The translations under genes were made by a program, and so were the position numbers. From JBJMHZ01 sp045807125 (GTDB lineage: Bacteria > Actinomycetota > Actinomycetes > JAWWOL01), in assembly GCA_045807125.1 (NCBI GenBank), contig JBJMHZ010000033.1, forward strand, positions 1 through 44,054: DNA of 44,054 nucleotides. Direction: 5' to 3'. Under the pieces are notes generated by a model. That model made no database searches and was not told the DNA's origin. It saw nothing but the letters and a program-made list of their open reading frames with translations. This document shows, piece after piece, positions 14,977-22,564 of this stretch; the first letter of the stretch is position 1; each line of letters opens with the position of its first letter.

Positions 14977-16029
14977 ATGCGCGTGGTGATCGCCCCTGAC
15001 TCGTTCAGCGGAAGCCTGTCGGCCATGGCCGCCTGCGCCGCGATGGTCGCCGGCTGGCGAGCCGCCGCTCCCGATGACGAGATCACCGGGGTGCCGCTCT
15101 CGGACGGGGGGCCGGGCTTCGTCGCCGTGCTGCACGCGGCGCTCGGCGGGGAGCAGGTGACCGTCACGGTCGCCGATCCCCTGGAGCGGCCGGTGGCGGC
15201 GACCTACCTGCGGGTCGGGGACGTGGCGTACGTGGAGAGCGCCCAGGCGTGCGGCCTGCACCTGCTCGACCCTGCCGAGCGCGACCCGACGCGCACCACC
15301 ACCCGCGGCGTCGGCCAGCTGCTGGCCCATGCCGTCGACGCCGGGGCGAAGCGGCTGGTCGTGGGCCTCGGCGGCTCGGCCACCAACGACGGCGGCGCCG
15401 GGCTGGCGGCGGCCCTCGGCGGGCTCCCGGCCGCGGCCGCGGCGCTGGCCCCGGTCGAGCTGGTGGCCGCCACCGACGTCGACAGCCCGCTGCTCGGGCC
15501 GAGCGGGGCGAGCGCCGTGTACGGCCCGCAGAAGGGCGCCACCGACGAGCAGGTGCAGGAGCTGGATCGCCGGCTGGCCGACTGGGCCACCGAGCTGGCC
15601 GCGGTCGCGGGCCGTGACGTCGCCCCCGAGCCGGGCGCGGGCGCGGCCGGCGGCCTCGGAGCTGCCCTGCTCGCCCTCGGCGCCAGCCGGGTGTCCGGCA
15701 TCGGGGTGGTGATGGACGCGGTCGGCCTCCGCGATCTCGTCGGCACCGCCGACCTGGTCGTCACCGGCGAGGGCTCCTTCGACCACCAGTCGCTGCGCGG
15801 CAAGGTCGTCACCGGCGTGGCGGCGCTGGCGCTGCAGGCCGCGGTCCCGTGCCTCGTCCTCGCCGGGAAGGTGCAGGTGGGCCGCCAGGAGATGGCGGCG
15901 GCCGGGGTCGAGGCCGCCTACGACCTGGTCAGCGTGGCCGGCAGCGAGCGGGTCGCGGCCGAGCAGGCGAGCGCCACCCTTATCGAGCTCGCCAGGGGGG
16001 TCGCCGAGCGGTGGAGTGTGCGACGATGA
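14977..16029 (+). CDS. glxK: Glycerate kinase
   Basis: Phosphorylates D-glycerate with ATP, feeding photorespiratory/glyoxylate-derived carbon into glycolysis. 350 aa, slightly short of the usual 370-380. The N-terminus MRVVIAPDSFSGSLSA is diagnostic for the type-I family. It continues with PLSDGGPGFVAVL (the canonical DGGEGT loop appears as DGGPGF, as in several actinobacterial members), VGLGGSATNDGGAG, and VVTGEGSFDHQSLRGKV. The ATG at 14977 gives this N-terminus directly; an ATG at 14968 would add three residues. It corresponds to Rv2205c and again lies beside the HesB-type gene. Confidence 0.9.
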   Translation: MRVVIAPDSFSGSLSAMAACAAMVAGWRAAAPDDEITGVPLSDGGPGFVAVLHAALGGEQVTVTVADPLERPVAATYLRVGDVAYVESAQACGLHLLDPAERDPTRTTTRGVGQLLAHAVDAGAKRLVVGLGGSATNDGGAGLAAALGGLPAAAAALAPVELVAATDVDSPLLGPSGASAVYGPQKGATDEQVQELDRRLADWATELAAVAGRDVAPEPGAGAAGGLGAALLALGASRVSGIGVVMDAVGLRDLVGTADLVVTGEGSFDHQSLRGKVVTGVAALALQAAVPCLVLAGKVQVGRQEMAAAGVEAAYDLVSVAGSERVAAEQASATLIELARGVAERWSVRR

Positions 16030-16105
16030 GGGAGGAATGCCACCGGGGACGGCCTCGTTGCAGCGAGTGCCCGCGCCCGACGATCCGCAGCAGGAGCCGC
16101 AGACG

Positions 16106-16456
16106 ATGACCGTTTCGCACGAGACCCAGGCCAACAGCGTCGTCCTCACCGACGCCGCGGCGGACAAGGTCAAGAACCTCCTCGAGCAAGAGGGCCGCAC
16201 CGACCTGTCGCTGCGGGTCGCCGTGCAGCCCGGCGGGTGCTCCGGACTGCGCTACCAGCTCTTCTTCGACGACCGCTCGCTCGACGGTGACGTGGTCACC
16301 GACTTCGCGGGCGTCAAGGTCGTCGTCGACCGCATGAGCAACCCCTACCTGCTCGGGGCCAGCATCGACTTCGTCGACACCATCGAGAAGCAGGGCTTCA
16401 CCATCGACAACCCCAACGCCACCGGCTCGTGCGCGTGCGGGGAGTCGTTCCACTGA
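16106..16456 (+). CDS. erpA: A-type iron-sulfur cluster carrier (HesB/IscA/ErpA family)
   Basis: 116-aa carrier that receives a nascent Fe-S cluster and hands it to apo-proteins. The three conserved cluster-binding cysteines are C45 (GGCSGLRY), C109 and C111 (GSCACGESF). The ATG at 16106 has AGGAG 9 nt upstream; the longer open frame from 16016 overlaps the glycerate kinase end. It corresponds to Rv2204c, which like glycerate kinase is part of the conserved block. In M. tuberculosis the adenosine-kinase gene is found two genes away; here 8.6 kb intervenes. Assignment to ErpA rather than another A-type paralogue is by context only. Confidence 0.9.
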   Translation: MTVSHETQANSVVLTDAAADKVKNLLEQEGRTDLSLRVAVQPGGCSGLRYQLFFDDRSLDGDVVTDFAGVKVVVDRMSNPYLLGASIDFVDTIEKQGFTIDNPNATGSCACGESFH

Positions 16457-16481
16457 TCCTCCGCTGATCCAGCACTGATCC
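16453..16481. repeat. Three CTGATCC repeats at 11-bp spacing
   Basis: CTGATCC occurs at 16453, 16464 and 16475, exactly one helical turn apart. The first copy overlaps the erpA stop codon. It is part of the 367-bp gene-free stretch 16457-16823, which also holds a GC hairpin (16551-16574), three 17-bp repeats (16565-16615) and the leader of the condensation gene. Confidence 0.6.
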
Positions 16482-16550
16482 ACCACTGGCCGATCCGCCC
16501 GCCGGGCCGGCCGGCACCGGCGCCCGCTCCTCCTCGCCGCATCGGCAGAG

Positions 16551-16574
16551 AGGGCGGGCGCTTCGCGCTGCCCT
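16551..16574. terminator. Imperfect hairpin downstream of erpA
   Basis: AGGGC and GCGC blocks pair with GCGC and GCCCT around a 3-nt TTC loop, with a small internal bulge (9 pairs). Candidate terminator for the glycerate kinase/erpA transcript, about 95 bp after the erpA stop. Confidence 0.35.
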
Positions 16575-16615
16575 ACCGGTCGCGCTGCCCTACCGGTCGC
16601 GTTGCCCCGCCGGCC
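16565..16615. repeat. 17-bp tandem repeats upstream of the peptide cluster
   Basis: GCGCTGCCCTACCGGTC twice in perfect tandem (16565-16581 and 16582-16598), then a degenerate third copy GCGTTGCCCCGCCGGCC (16599-16615). Non-coding, about 210 bp before the first gene of the peptide cluster. It could be a protein-binding array or an insertion scar. Confidence 0.75.
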
Positions 16616-16823
16616 GCGTCGACGTCCGTACCGGCATGCGCACGAGGCAGTCTGCGAGATGTCCGGCGCGCCCCCCGATGGGACGATCGGCTCGCATCGA
16701 CGCGGCGGTCGTGATCGCACGTCCGCGAAGCGAGACGAACGGTCGGCATGCCGCGCGGCGTGCCCGCGAGCCCGGAGCCGGCCGTGGTGGACGGCTGCCG
16801 CATCGGCCGAGGGGGGAGCGCGC

Positions 16824-18170
16824 ATGACGGAGCTGTCGGTCCGACCAGAGGCGGCACCGGACCGGTTCCCGCTGTCGTCCGCGCAGGAGATGTGGTGCGC
16901 CGGCGACGCGGCCGGGTCCTTCGGCCCGCGGTTCATCATGGCCGAGGCGCTGCGGCTCCGCGGCCGGATCGACGTCGCGGCGCTCCAGGCCGCGCTCGAC
17001 GACCTGGTGGTGCGCCACGAGATCCTCCGCACCGCGATCGTCCGTGACGTGACGCCGCCATACCAGAGCGTCCACCCGCCGTGCCCCGTGCCGCTGGTGG
17101 TCCGCGACCGGCCGGCCGCCCCGGCCGACCGCGACCGGATCGCCGCCGAGCTGGCCAACGAGGCGGAGCTGAGCACCGTGGACGTCGACGAGCTCCCGTT
17201 GCTGCGCGCCGGCCTGACCCGCTTCGACGACGAGGACGCGGTCCTCACCCTCGTGACGCACCACGCCGCGGGCGACGGCTGGTCGTTCCAGCTGCTCATC
17301 CGCGACCTGGCGGCCCTGTACCTGGCGCGGTCGACCGGCCAGCCGCCGGCCCTGCCGGTCCCGCGCCAGTACCGGGACTACGCGGCCTGGGAGCGCGAGC
17401 GCAGGAGCGGGTCCGACGCGGAGGTCCTCGCGTACTGGCGGGAGAAGCTGCGCGGCGCGGAGGTCTTCGCGCTCCCCACCGACCGCCCGGTCCAGAAGGT
17501 GCCGCAGAGCCCCTACGAGGCCTGCAACTACCGGTTCGGCCTCGACCTGATGGAGCCGGCAGCCGCGCTCGCGACCGCCACCCGCAGCTCGGTCTTCATC
17601 GTGCTGCTCGCGGCCTTCGACGTGCTCGCCAACCGGATCACGGGCACGACGGACCCGGTCATCCATGCGCTGACGGCCGGCCGCAACCAGCCCGAGTTCC
17701 GCGACACCGTGGGGCCGTTCCTGGGCTTCCTCGCGCTGCGCACGGACCTCGGTGCGTGCGGCAGCTTCCGCGACGTCGTCGTCGCCGCCCGCAAGTCGCT
17801 GCTCGAGGCGTACGCGAACGAGGTGCCCTTCCACCGCCTCGCACGGCAGCTGCCCGAGATCATGCGACCGCTGGACGACCCGCGGATGTGCGAGCTCATC
17901 TTCGGCTTCTTCCGGCCGCCCTCCCTCGGCGGGCAGGTGACGATCGGCGACGACACGCAGCCGGTCCGCCAGCTCAAGCAGCGGAGCACCCAGATTCCCG
18001 GCGGCGTGGGCTGGAACATGGGCGCCGGGCCGTCCGGCGAGGTGTTCGGCAAGGTGCAGTTCAACCCCGACGAGTTCGACGAGCGCACGATGCGCGCGTG
18101 GACCGAGGAGTACGGGCGCATCCTCGCGCTCGCGACGGCCGAGCCCGACCGGGACTGGCGGGACCTGTAG
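16824..18170 (+). CDS. Stand-alone condensation-domain protein (NRPS type)
   Basis: 448-aa single-domain member of the chloramphenicol-acetyltransferase-like condensation superfamily, which couples carrier-bound acyl/aminoacyl groups to an amine. It starts with the C1-like FPLSSAQEMWCAG (residues 15-27), followed by RHEILRTAI, the intact catalytic motif HHAAGDG at 146-152 (H147 as general base), the RDYAAWER segment, and VGPFLGFLALRTDL. No carrier, adenylation or thioesterase domain is fused. The ATG at 16824 has a GGGGGGAG site 5-6 nt upstream; the frame is open further up, but the family fold begins at residue 15. It lies 33 bp before the carrier-protein gene. It could join two substrates or release the chain to a free amine; substrates unknown. 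Confidence 0.88.
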   Translation: MTELSVRPEAAPDRFPLSSAQEMWCAGDAAGSFGPRFIMAEALRLRGRIDVAALQAALDDLVVRHEILRTAIVRDVTPPYQSVHPPCPVPLVVRDRPAAPADRDRIAAELANEAELSTVDVDELPLLRAGLTRFDDEDAVLTLVTHHAAGDGWSFQLLIRDLAALYLARSTGQPPALPVPRQYRDYAAWERERRSGSDAEVLAYWREKLRGAEVFALPTDRPVQKVPQSPYEACNYRFGLDLMEPAAALATATRSSVFIVLLAAFDVLANRITGTTDPVIHALTAGRNQPEFRDTVGPFLGFLALRTDLGACGSFRDVVVAARKSLLEAYANEVPFHRLARQLPEIMRPLDDPRMCELIFGFFRPPSLGGQVTIGDDTQPVRQLKQRSTQIPGGVGWNMGAGPSGEVFGKVQFNPDEFDERTMRAWTEEYGRILALATAEPDRDWRDL

Positions 18171-18203
18171 AGCCCGACGCCCGACCAACAGGGGGACCGA
18201 TTC

Positions 18204-18461
18204 ATGAGCACCATCGACCTCGCCGAGCAGACCTTGGGCACCGTGCTCGACATCGCCCGGCAGGTTGCGCAGGGGCAGGTGGACGAGGGCATGGACCCGA
18301 TCACCGCCGGCTTCGACTCCATCGCGACGATGGAGCTGGCCATGCGCCTCGAGGAGGAGCTCGGAGTCGACTGCACGCTCGAGGACGTTCTCGACTCCCC
18401 GTCGTTCGGCGAGCTCGCGCGCACGCTGGTCCGCCGCCTCGACGCGGCCGGCTCCCGGTAG
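18204..18461 (+). CDS. Free-standing peptidyl/acyl carrier protein
   Basis: 85-aa acidic four-helix carrier protein. The phosphopantetheine attachment serine is S39 in AGFDSIATMELAMRLEEELG, matching the GxDSL/I consensus. The helix-III region (CTLEDVLDSPSFGELARTL) is also typical. It sits between the condensation and adenylation genes and is probably loaded by the latter. No phosphopantetheinyl transferase gene is in the window, so activation must come from elsewhere. The ATG at 18204 follows a GGGGGA ribosome site. Whether it carries an amino acid (PCP) or an acyl group (ACP) cannot be read from the sequence; the neighbours favour an amino acid or carboxylic acid activated as adenylate. Confidence 0.88.
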   Translation: MSTIDLAEQTLGTVLDIARQVAQGQVDEGMDPITAGFDSIATMELAMRLEEELGVDCTLEDVLDSPSFGELARTLVRRLDAAGSR

Positions 18462-18466
18462 CCCTG

Positions 18467-19909
18467 GTGACGACGACAGCGACCTGCCCCATCGTCGCTC
18501 GCGTGGGGCAGACGGTCTCCGAGCACCCCCGGCTCACCGCGGTGGTCGCATCGGAATGGCAGTGCACGTACGAGCAGCTGTGGGAGGACGTCGAGCAGTG
18601 GCGGCGGCGGTGCGCCGCGCTCGGGCTGCCGCCCGGGTCGATCGCGTGCATCATCGCCGACGCCGATCCTCAGCTGCCGGCCGCCTTCCTCGGCGCGCGC
18701 GCGGCCGGGGCGGTGCCGATGCTCATCGACGGCCGGCTGGCCGCGGCGCGCATCCCGGCCGCCATCGACGTCGCGCAGCCCGCGGCCGTCATCCGGTTGG
18801 GCGACGACGAGGTCGTGACCACGCCAGGGACCGATCCGCGCATCCTGCCGGACGGTGCGAGCTGCGTGGTCTTCTCGTCCGGCAGCCAGGGCGTCTCCAA
18901 GGGCATCGTCGCCCAGGCGAGGGGCCAGCTGCACTTCATCGACTGGGAGATCGAGCGGTTGGGGGCCCAGCCCGGCTGGCGGACGGCGATGCTCACGTCG
19001 CCGTCGTTCGAGGTCATCATCCGCGACCTCCTGCTGCCCCTGTGCACCGGCGGAGAGGTGCGCATCGCGCCGAGCGCCGTGCGCATCTCGCCGAGATCGG
19101 TCCTGCCGTGGCTGGCCGAGAACGACATCGATGTCGTGCACGTCGTGCCCAGCATGAGCGCGCGCTGGATCGGCGCCGCCGGCGACGTCAAGGCCGGTGC
19201 GCTGCGCTGGACGCTCTTCGCCGGCGAGCCGCTGTACGAGCAGCAGGTGACCAACTGGCGGTCCGTCGCCCCGCGCTCGCGAGTGCTCAACCTGTACGGG
19301 CCGGCGGAGACCACGCTCGCGAAGCTCTGCTACGAGGTGCCGCCGACGCCGCGCACCGGGCTCCAGCCGGTGGGCCGTCCGCTGTCGGGCACGCAGCTCG
19401 AGCTCGAGCGGGCCTCGTCCGACGGGGCGGCGGACGGTCCGTGGCGCATCGTCATCAGCACGCCGCACGGGTCGCTCGGCTACCTCGCCGGCACCGGCGT
19501 CGACGGCGTGCAGCAGCTGCGCCGCACGGACGGCATGACCCGCTTCGTCACCCAGGACAGGGGTCACTGGGACGACGACGGCAACCTCGTGGTCACCGGC
19601 CGGCTCGACTCGCTGGTGAAGCGGAACGGCGTCTTCGTCGACCTCGCGCGCATCGAGTCGGCCGCGCTGGCGCTGCCCGACGTACGGGCGACCTGCTGCT
19701 TCCAGCTCCTCCCGAGCGGTCACGTCGTCCTCGCGGTCGAGGGGCCGACGGAGTCCGCCGCGGCGCAGCTGCGGAGGCGGTTGCAACCACGACTGGGCAT
19801 CGAGCTGCCCGACCGGGTCGTCGCCATGCCGACCCTCCCGCTGCTCCCTGGGGGCAAGGTGGACCGCAGATCGGTGAGGGCCCTGCTGGCGGAGGCCGGC
19901 AGTGCCTGA
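18467..19909 (+). CDS. Stand-alone adenylation enzyme (AMP-binding, NRPS A-domain type)
   Basis: 480-aa single-domain adenylating enzyme predicted to activate a carboxylic acid and load it on the adjacent carrier. Core motifs: A3-like CVVFSSGSQGVSKGI (133-147), A5 NLYGPAETT (275-283), A7-like TQDRGHWDDDGN (D364), A8 GRLDSLVKRNGVFVDLARIE (378-397), and A10 LPGGKVDRRSV with catalytic Lys464. At the substrate pocket the segment SPSFEVIIRD places Glu182 where amino-acid A domains have the alpha-amine-binding Asp (GrsA D235), which is unusual. The GTG at 18467 is 5 nt after the carrier stop, with no clear ribosome site, suggesting coupled translation; its stop overlaps the ATP-grasp start by 8 bp. 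Substrate not predictable with confidence. Confidence 0.9.
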   Translation: MTTTATCPIVARVGQTVSEHPRLTAVVASEWQCTYEQLWEDVEQWRRRCAALGLPPGSIACIIADADPQLPAAFLGARAAGAVPMLIDGRLAAARIPAAIDVAQPAAVIRLGDDEVVTTPGTDPRILPDGASCVVFSSGSQGVSKGIVAQARGQLHFIDWEIERLGAQPGWRTAMLTSPSFEVIIRDLLLPLCTGGEVRIAPSAVRISPRSVLPWLAENDIDVVHVVPSMSARWIGAAGDVKAGALRWTLFAGEPLYEQQVTNWRSVAPRSRVLNLYGPAETTLAKLCYEVPPTPRTGLQPVGRPLSGTQLELERASSDGAADGPWRIVISTPHGSLGYLAGTGVDGVQQLRRTDGMTRFVTQDRGHWDDDGNLVVTGRLDSLVKRNGVFVDLARIESAALALPDVRATCCFQLLPSGHVVLAVEGPTESAAAQLRRRLQPRLGIELPDRVVAMPTLPLLPGGKVDRRSVRALLAEAGSA

Positions 19910-21203
19910 GCGCGGCGTCAGGAGGAGCGTCGTCCTCTGCAAGTGGCAGCCCGAGCTGCTCGTCGCCCTGCTGGACGACGGGGCCACCGTCCATCTCGTG
20001 CTCGACCGCTACGACCGCTTCCAGGACACGGCGGACGACCTGCTCGCGAGGTGCCGCTCGGTCTACCGGATCAGCAGCTTCGACTCGGTCGAGGAAGTGG
20101 CCGAGGTGGCGGTCGACCTGCGCCTGTCCGGCGCCGAGATCGACCTCGTCCTCAGCCACAACGAGTGGAGCCAGTTCGGCGCCGGGTACCTGGAGCTGCT
20201 GCTCGGCACCGCGCAGGATCCCCTGCTGCGCGTGTCGCACCGGGACAAGCGGCTCATGAAGCAGCGCGTCAGGGCGGCGGGCGTCACTACCGCGCGCTTC
20301 GTGTCGGTGCCCGACGCCAGCGACCCGGCAGCCGCCGCCACGGTGGTGCGCGACCTGCCGCTGCCCGTCGTGGTCAAGCCGGCCGCGGGCTACGGCGCGG
20401 TGAGCACGGTGCGCGTCGACGACGCCGCACGGCTGCCCGAGGTGCTCGCCGGCTTCACCTTCGATCCGCTGCTGCACTCCCGCCAGCTCATCGTCGAGGA
20501 GTTCATCACCGGCGTGGAGCTCGCCGTCGACGCGATCTGGTCGAACGGCGAGGCGCTCGCCTTCGTCGTGCACCGCTACCGCGACGCGCGGATGACGATG
20601 GCCGAGCCGACCAAGCTCGACGGCTCGTGGGTGCTGCGCCCTGCCGACCACCAGGAGACGTACGACCGGTTGCGCGAGGTCCACCGGCGCATCAACCCGG
20701 TGCTCGGGATCCACGAGGGCGCCTCCCACATGGAGGTCTTCGTCCGGCCGGACGGCGAGGTGGTCTTCTCGGAGATCGCGACCCGGCCCGCCGGCGGCTG
20801 GGCGCCCGTGATGCTGCGCGCCTACCTCGGCCGTCCGGTCTGGGACCTGCTCGCGCAGGTGCTCCTCCACGGCACCGCCCCTGCACCGCGCCCGAGCGAC
20901 CGGTACGTCGGCGCGGTGCACCTGCGCCCGGCCAAGCCAGGCGTCATCTCGCGCGCGCCCGAGGATGCCGAGCTCGCGGCATGCCCCGGCATCGTGACCT
21001 GGCAGCGGATCCGCGGGGTCGGCGACCGGGCCCGGTTCAGCCATCCGTCGGAGTTCTACCTGCACGTGGCCATCGAGGCGGATACGCCGGATGAGCTCGA
21101 GGCTCTGGCGGCGCGGGTCGCCGAGCAGTTCCCGATCGAGACGACGGGGGACCGCGCGGCCTCGACCGAGCGGCTCCGCGGAGCGCGCCGCGCCGGCGCC
21201 TGA
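19902..21203 (+). CDS. ATP-grasp ligase (amino-acid/peptide ligase-like)
   Basis: 433-aa ATP-grasp enzyme, the class that forms amide or other bonds through acyl-phosphate intermediates. An N-terminal Rossmann-like domain (1 to about 115) is followed by the ATP-binding region: VVVKPAAGYGAVSTVRV with Lys159, QLIVEEFITGVELAVDA (Glu199/200), and the Mg-binding end ASHMEVFVRPDGEVVFSEIATRPAGG (E278, E291, R295). The layout resembles bacilysin-type L-amino-acid ligases and carnosine-synthase-like enzymes. The GTG at 19902 overlaps the adenylation gene by 8 bp, so they are surely co-expressed. It may extend or cap the product by a second, carrier-independent amide bond (inference). Alternative roles, e.g. 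carboxylation, are not excluded. Confidence 0.88.
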   Translation: MPERGVRRSVVLCKWQPELLVALLDDGATVHLVLDRYDRFQDTADDLLARCRSVYRISSFDSVEEVAEVAVDLRLSGAEIDLVLSHNEWSQFGAGYLELLLGTAQDPLLRVSHRDKRLMKQRVRAAGVTTARFVSVPDASDPAAAATVVRDLPLPVVVKPAAGYGAVSTVRVDDAARLPEVLAGFTFDPLLHSRQLIVEEFITGVELAVDAIWSNGEALAFVVHRYRDARMTMAEPTKLDGSWVLRPADHQETYDRLREVHRRINPVLGIHEGASHMEVFVRPDGEVVFSEIATRPAGGWAPVMLRAYLGRPVWDLLAQVLLHGTAPAPRPSDRYVGAVHLRPAKPGVISRAPEDAELAACPGIVTWQRIRGVGDRARFSHPSEFYLHVAIEADTPDELEALAARVAEQFPIETTGDRAASTERLRGARRAGA

Positions 21204-21285
21204 CCAACGGGCGCCCGCCGCACGTCACGAGAAGTGCTCGCACGCCCGTGGATGAAACGATTCGCGGCAGCCAGGAGGTGGCAGC

Positions 21286-22551
21286 ATGGCCAGACTCGAT
21301 CCCACCCGCGCGCTTCGGGTCCTCGTCCCCGAGACGGGCGACCAGCGGGCGTACGGGCTGGCCACGTTCATCAACACCATCGGCTTCGGGATGTACCTGC
21401 CGTCGGTGGTGCTGTACTTCACGAAGGTGCTGGACCTGTCGGCGGTGCAGGTCGGCGTCGGCCTGACGATCGCCGGGATGGTCGCGCTGCTGGCGGCCGT
21501 GCCGGCGGGCGACCTGGCCGACCGGCACGGCCCGCGCGAAGTGGTCCGCTGGACGATGATCCTTCAGGCGCTCGCGTCGTTCGCGTACCTGCTGATCCAC
21601 GGCTTCCCCGCGTTCGTGCTCCTCGCCACCGCGGAGGCGCTCGCCACCACGGCGAACATCGCGGCCACCGGCGCCCTGCGGCGGCGGGTCGGCGGCGAGC
21701 GCGCGGTGACGTACCGCTCGACCATCCTGGCGATCGCCAACCTCGGCATCTCGGTGGGCGCGCTGGCGGCCGCGATCAGCATCCAGATCGGCACTCCGAC
21801 CGCCTACCGCGCGCTGCTGCTCCTCAACGGGCTGAGCTCGCTCGTCGCCTTCGCGATCCTCGGGCGGCTGCCGAGGTACGCGCCGCTGCCGAAGCCGCAC
21901 GAGGGCCCGCGCTGGGCGGCGCTCGCCGACCGGCCGTACGTCGCCTACACCGCGCTCACCGGCGCGCTGGTCATGCAGGGCGTCGTCATCCAGCTCCCGC
22001 TGCCGCTGTGGGTCGTCAATCACACCGACGCGCCCCGGTGGAGCGTGTCGCTGTTCCTGATCGTCAACACCGTCGTCGTCATCCTCATGCAGGTCCGCGT
22101 CGGCAGGCACATCCAGACGATCAGGCAGGGCGGCGTCGCCATGCGCCGGTCGGGCGCGCTGCTCCTGGTGAGCTGCTCCGCCATCGGCCTCGCCGCCGGC
22201 CTTCCGGCGTGGGTGGCCTTCGTCATGCTCGTGGGCGCCGTTGTCGTGCACACGTTCGCCGAGATCTGGTACTCCTCCGGCACCTTCGCGCTGGAGATCG
22301 GGATGGCTCCCGAGCACGCGCAGGGCCAGTACCAGGGCCTCACCGGCATCGGCACCGGGATCGGCACGGCGGTGGCCCCGGTGCTCCTGGTCGGCCTGCT
22401 GCTCAGCCTGGGCAAGGCCGGCTGGATCGGGCTCGGCGCCTGCTTCCTGCTCCTCGGGCTCGCCGCACCGGCGCTGGCCCGCTGGGGCGAGCGCACCCGC
22501 GGCGACGTCACCGTGCCGGCGGAGGCCGCGCCGGCGCTCATCAGCGACTGA
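21286..22551 (+). CDS. MFS transporter, likely exporter of the cluster product
   Basis: 421-aa major facilitator with about 12 predicted helices. The first helix pair is followed by LADRHGPREVVRW, the loop-2/3 motif (DRxGxR/K) of drug:H+ antiporter-like MFS proteins. The central cytosolic loop is short (PRYAPLPKPHEGPRW), and helix-11 has GTAVAPVLLVGLLLSLG. The start at 21286 has GGAGGTG 5 nt upstream and gives MARLDPTRALRVLVP. It is 82 bp downstream of the ATP-grasp gene and 13 bp before the GNAT gene, all same strand. Position within a biosynthetic operon suggests export or self-protection rather than nutrient uptake. Confidence 0.88.
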   Translation: MARLDPTRALRVLVPETGDQRAYGLATFINTIGFGMYLPSVVLYFTKVLDLSAVQVGVGLTIAGMVALLAAVPAGDLADRHGPREVVRWTMILQALASFAYLLIHGFPAFVLLATAEALATTANIAATGALRRRVGGERAVTYRSTILAIANLGISVGALAAAISIQIGTPTAYRALLLLNGLSSLVAFAILGRLPRYAPLPKPHEGPRWAALADRPYVAYTALTGALVMQGVVIQLPLPLWVVNHTDAPRWSVSLFLIVNTVVVILMQVRVGRHIQTIRQGGVAMRRSGALLLVSCSAIGLAAGLPAWVAFVMLVGAVVVHTFAEIWYSSGTFALEIGMAPEHAQGQYQGLTGIGTGIGTAVAPVLLVGLLLSLGKAGWIGLGACFLLLGLAAPALARWGERTRGDVTVPAEAAPALISD

Positions 22552-22564
22552 CGGCCGACGGCCC

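Noticed and set aside
12663..15167. 834-aa minus-strand open frame opposite the psp operon
   Set aside because: Covers pspA-pspAA-htpX-pspAB, whose protein motifs (HEXXH, PspA helix) prove the plus strand codes.
16453..16615. Heptamer and 17-bp repeats as replication iterons or an attachment site
   Set aside because: No AT-rich segment, replication, integrase or tRNA gene nearby; kept only as repeats of unknown role.
16646..16663. Shared GAGGCRGTCTGCGAG word near 16647 and 42338
   Set aside because: A single 14-15-bp match without similar flanks; may be chance in GC-rich DNA, and the two sites are in unrelated contexts.
17528..19987. Large minus-strand open frame opposite the adenylation gene
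   Set aside because: Shadow; all adenylation core motifs lie on the plus strand.
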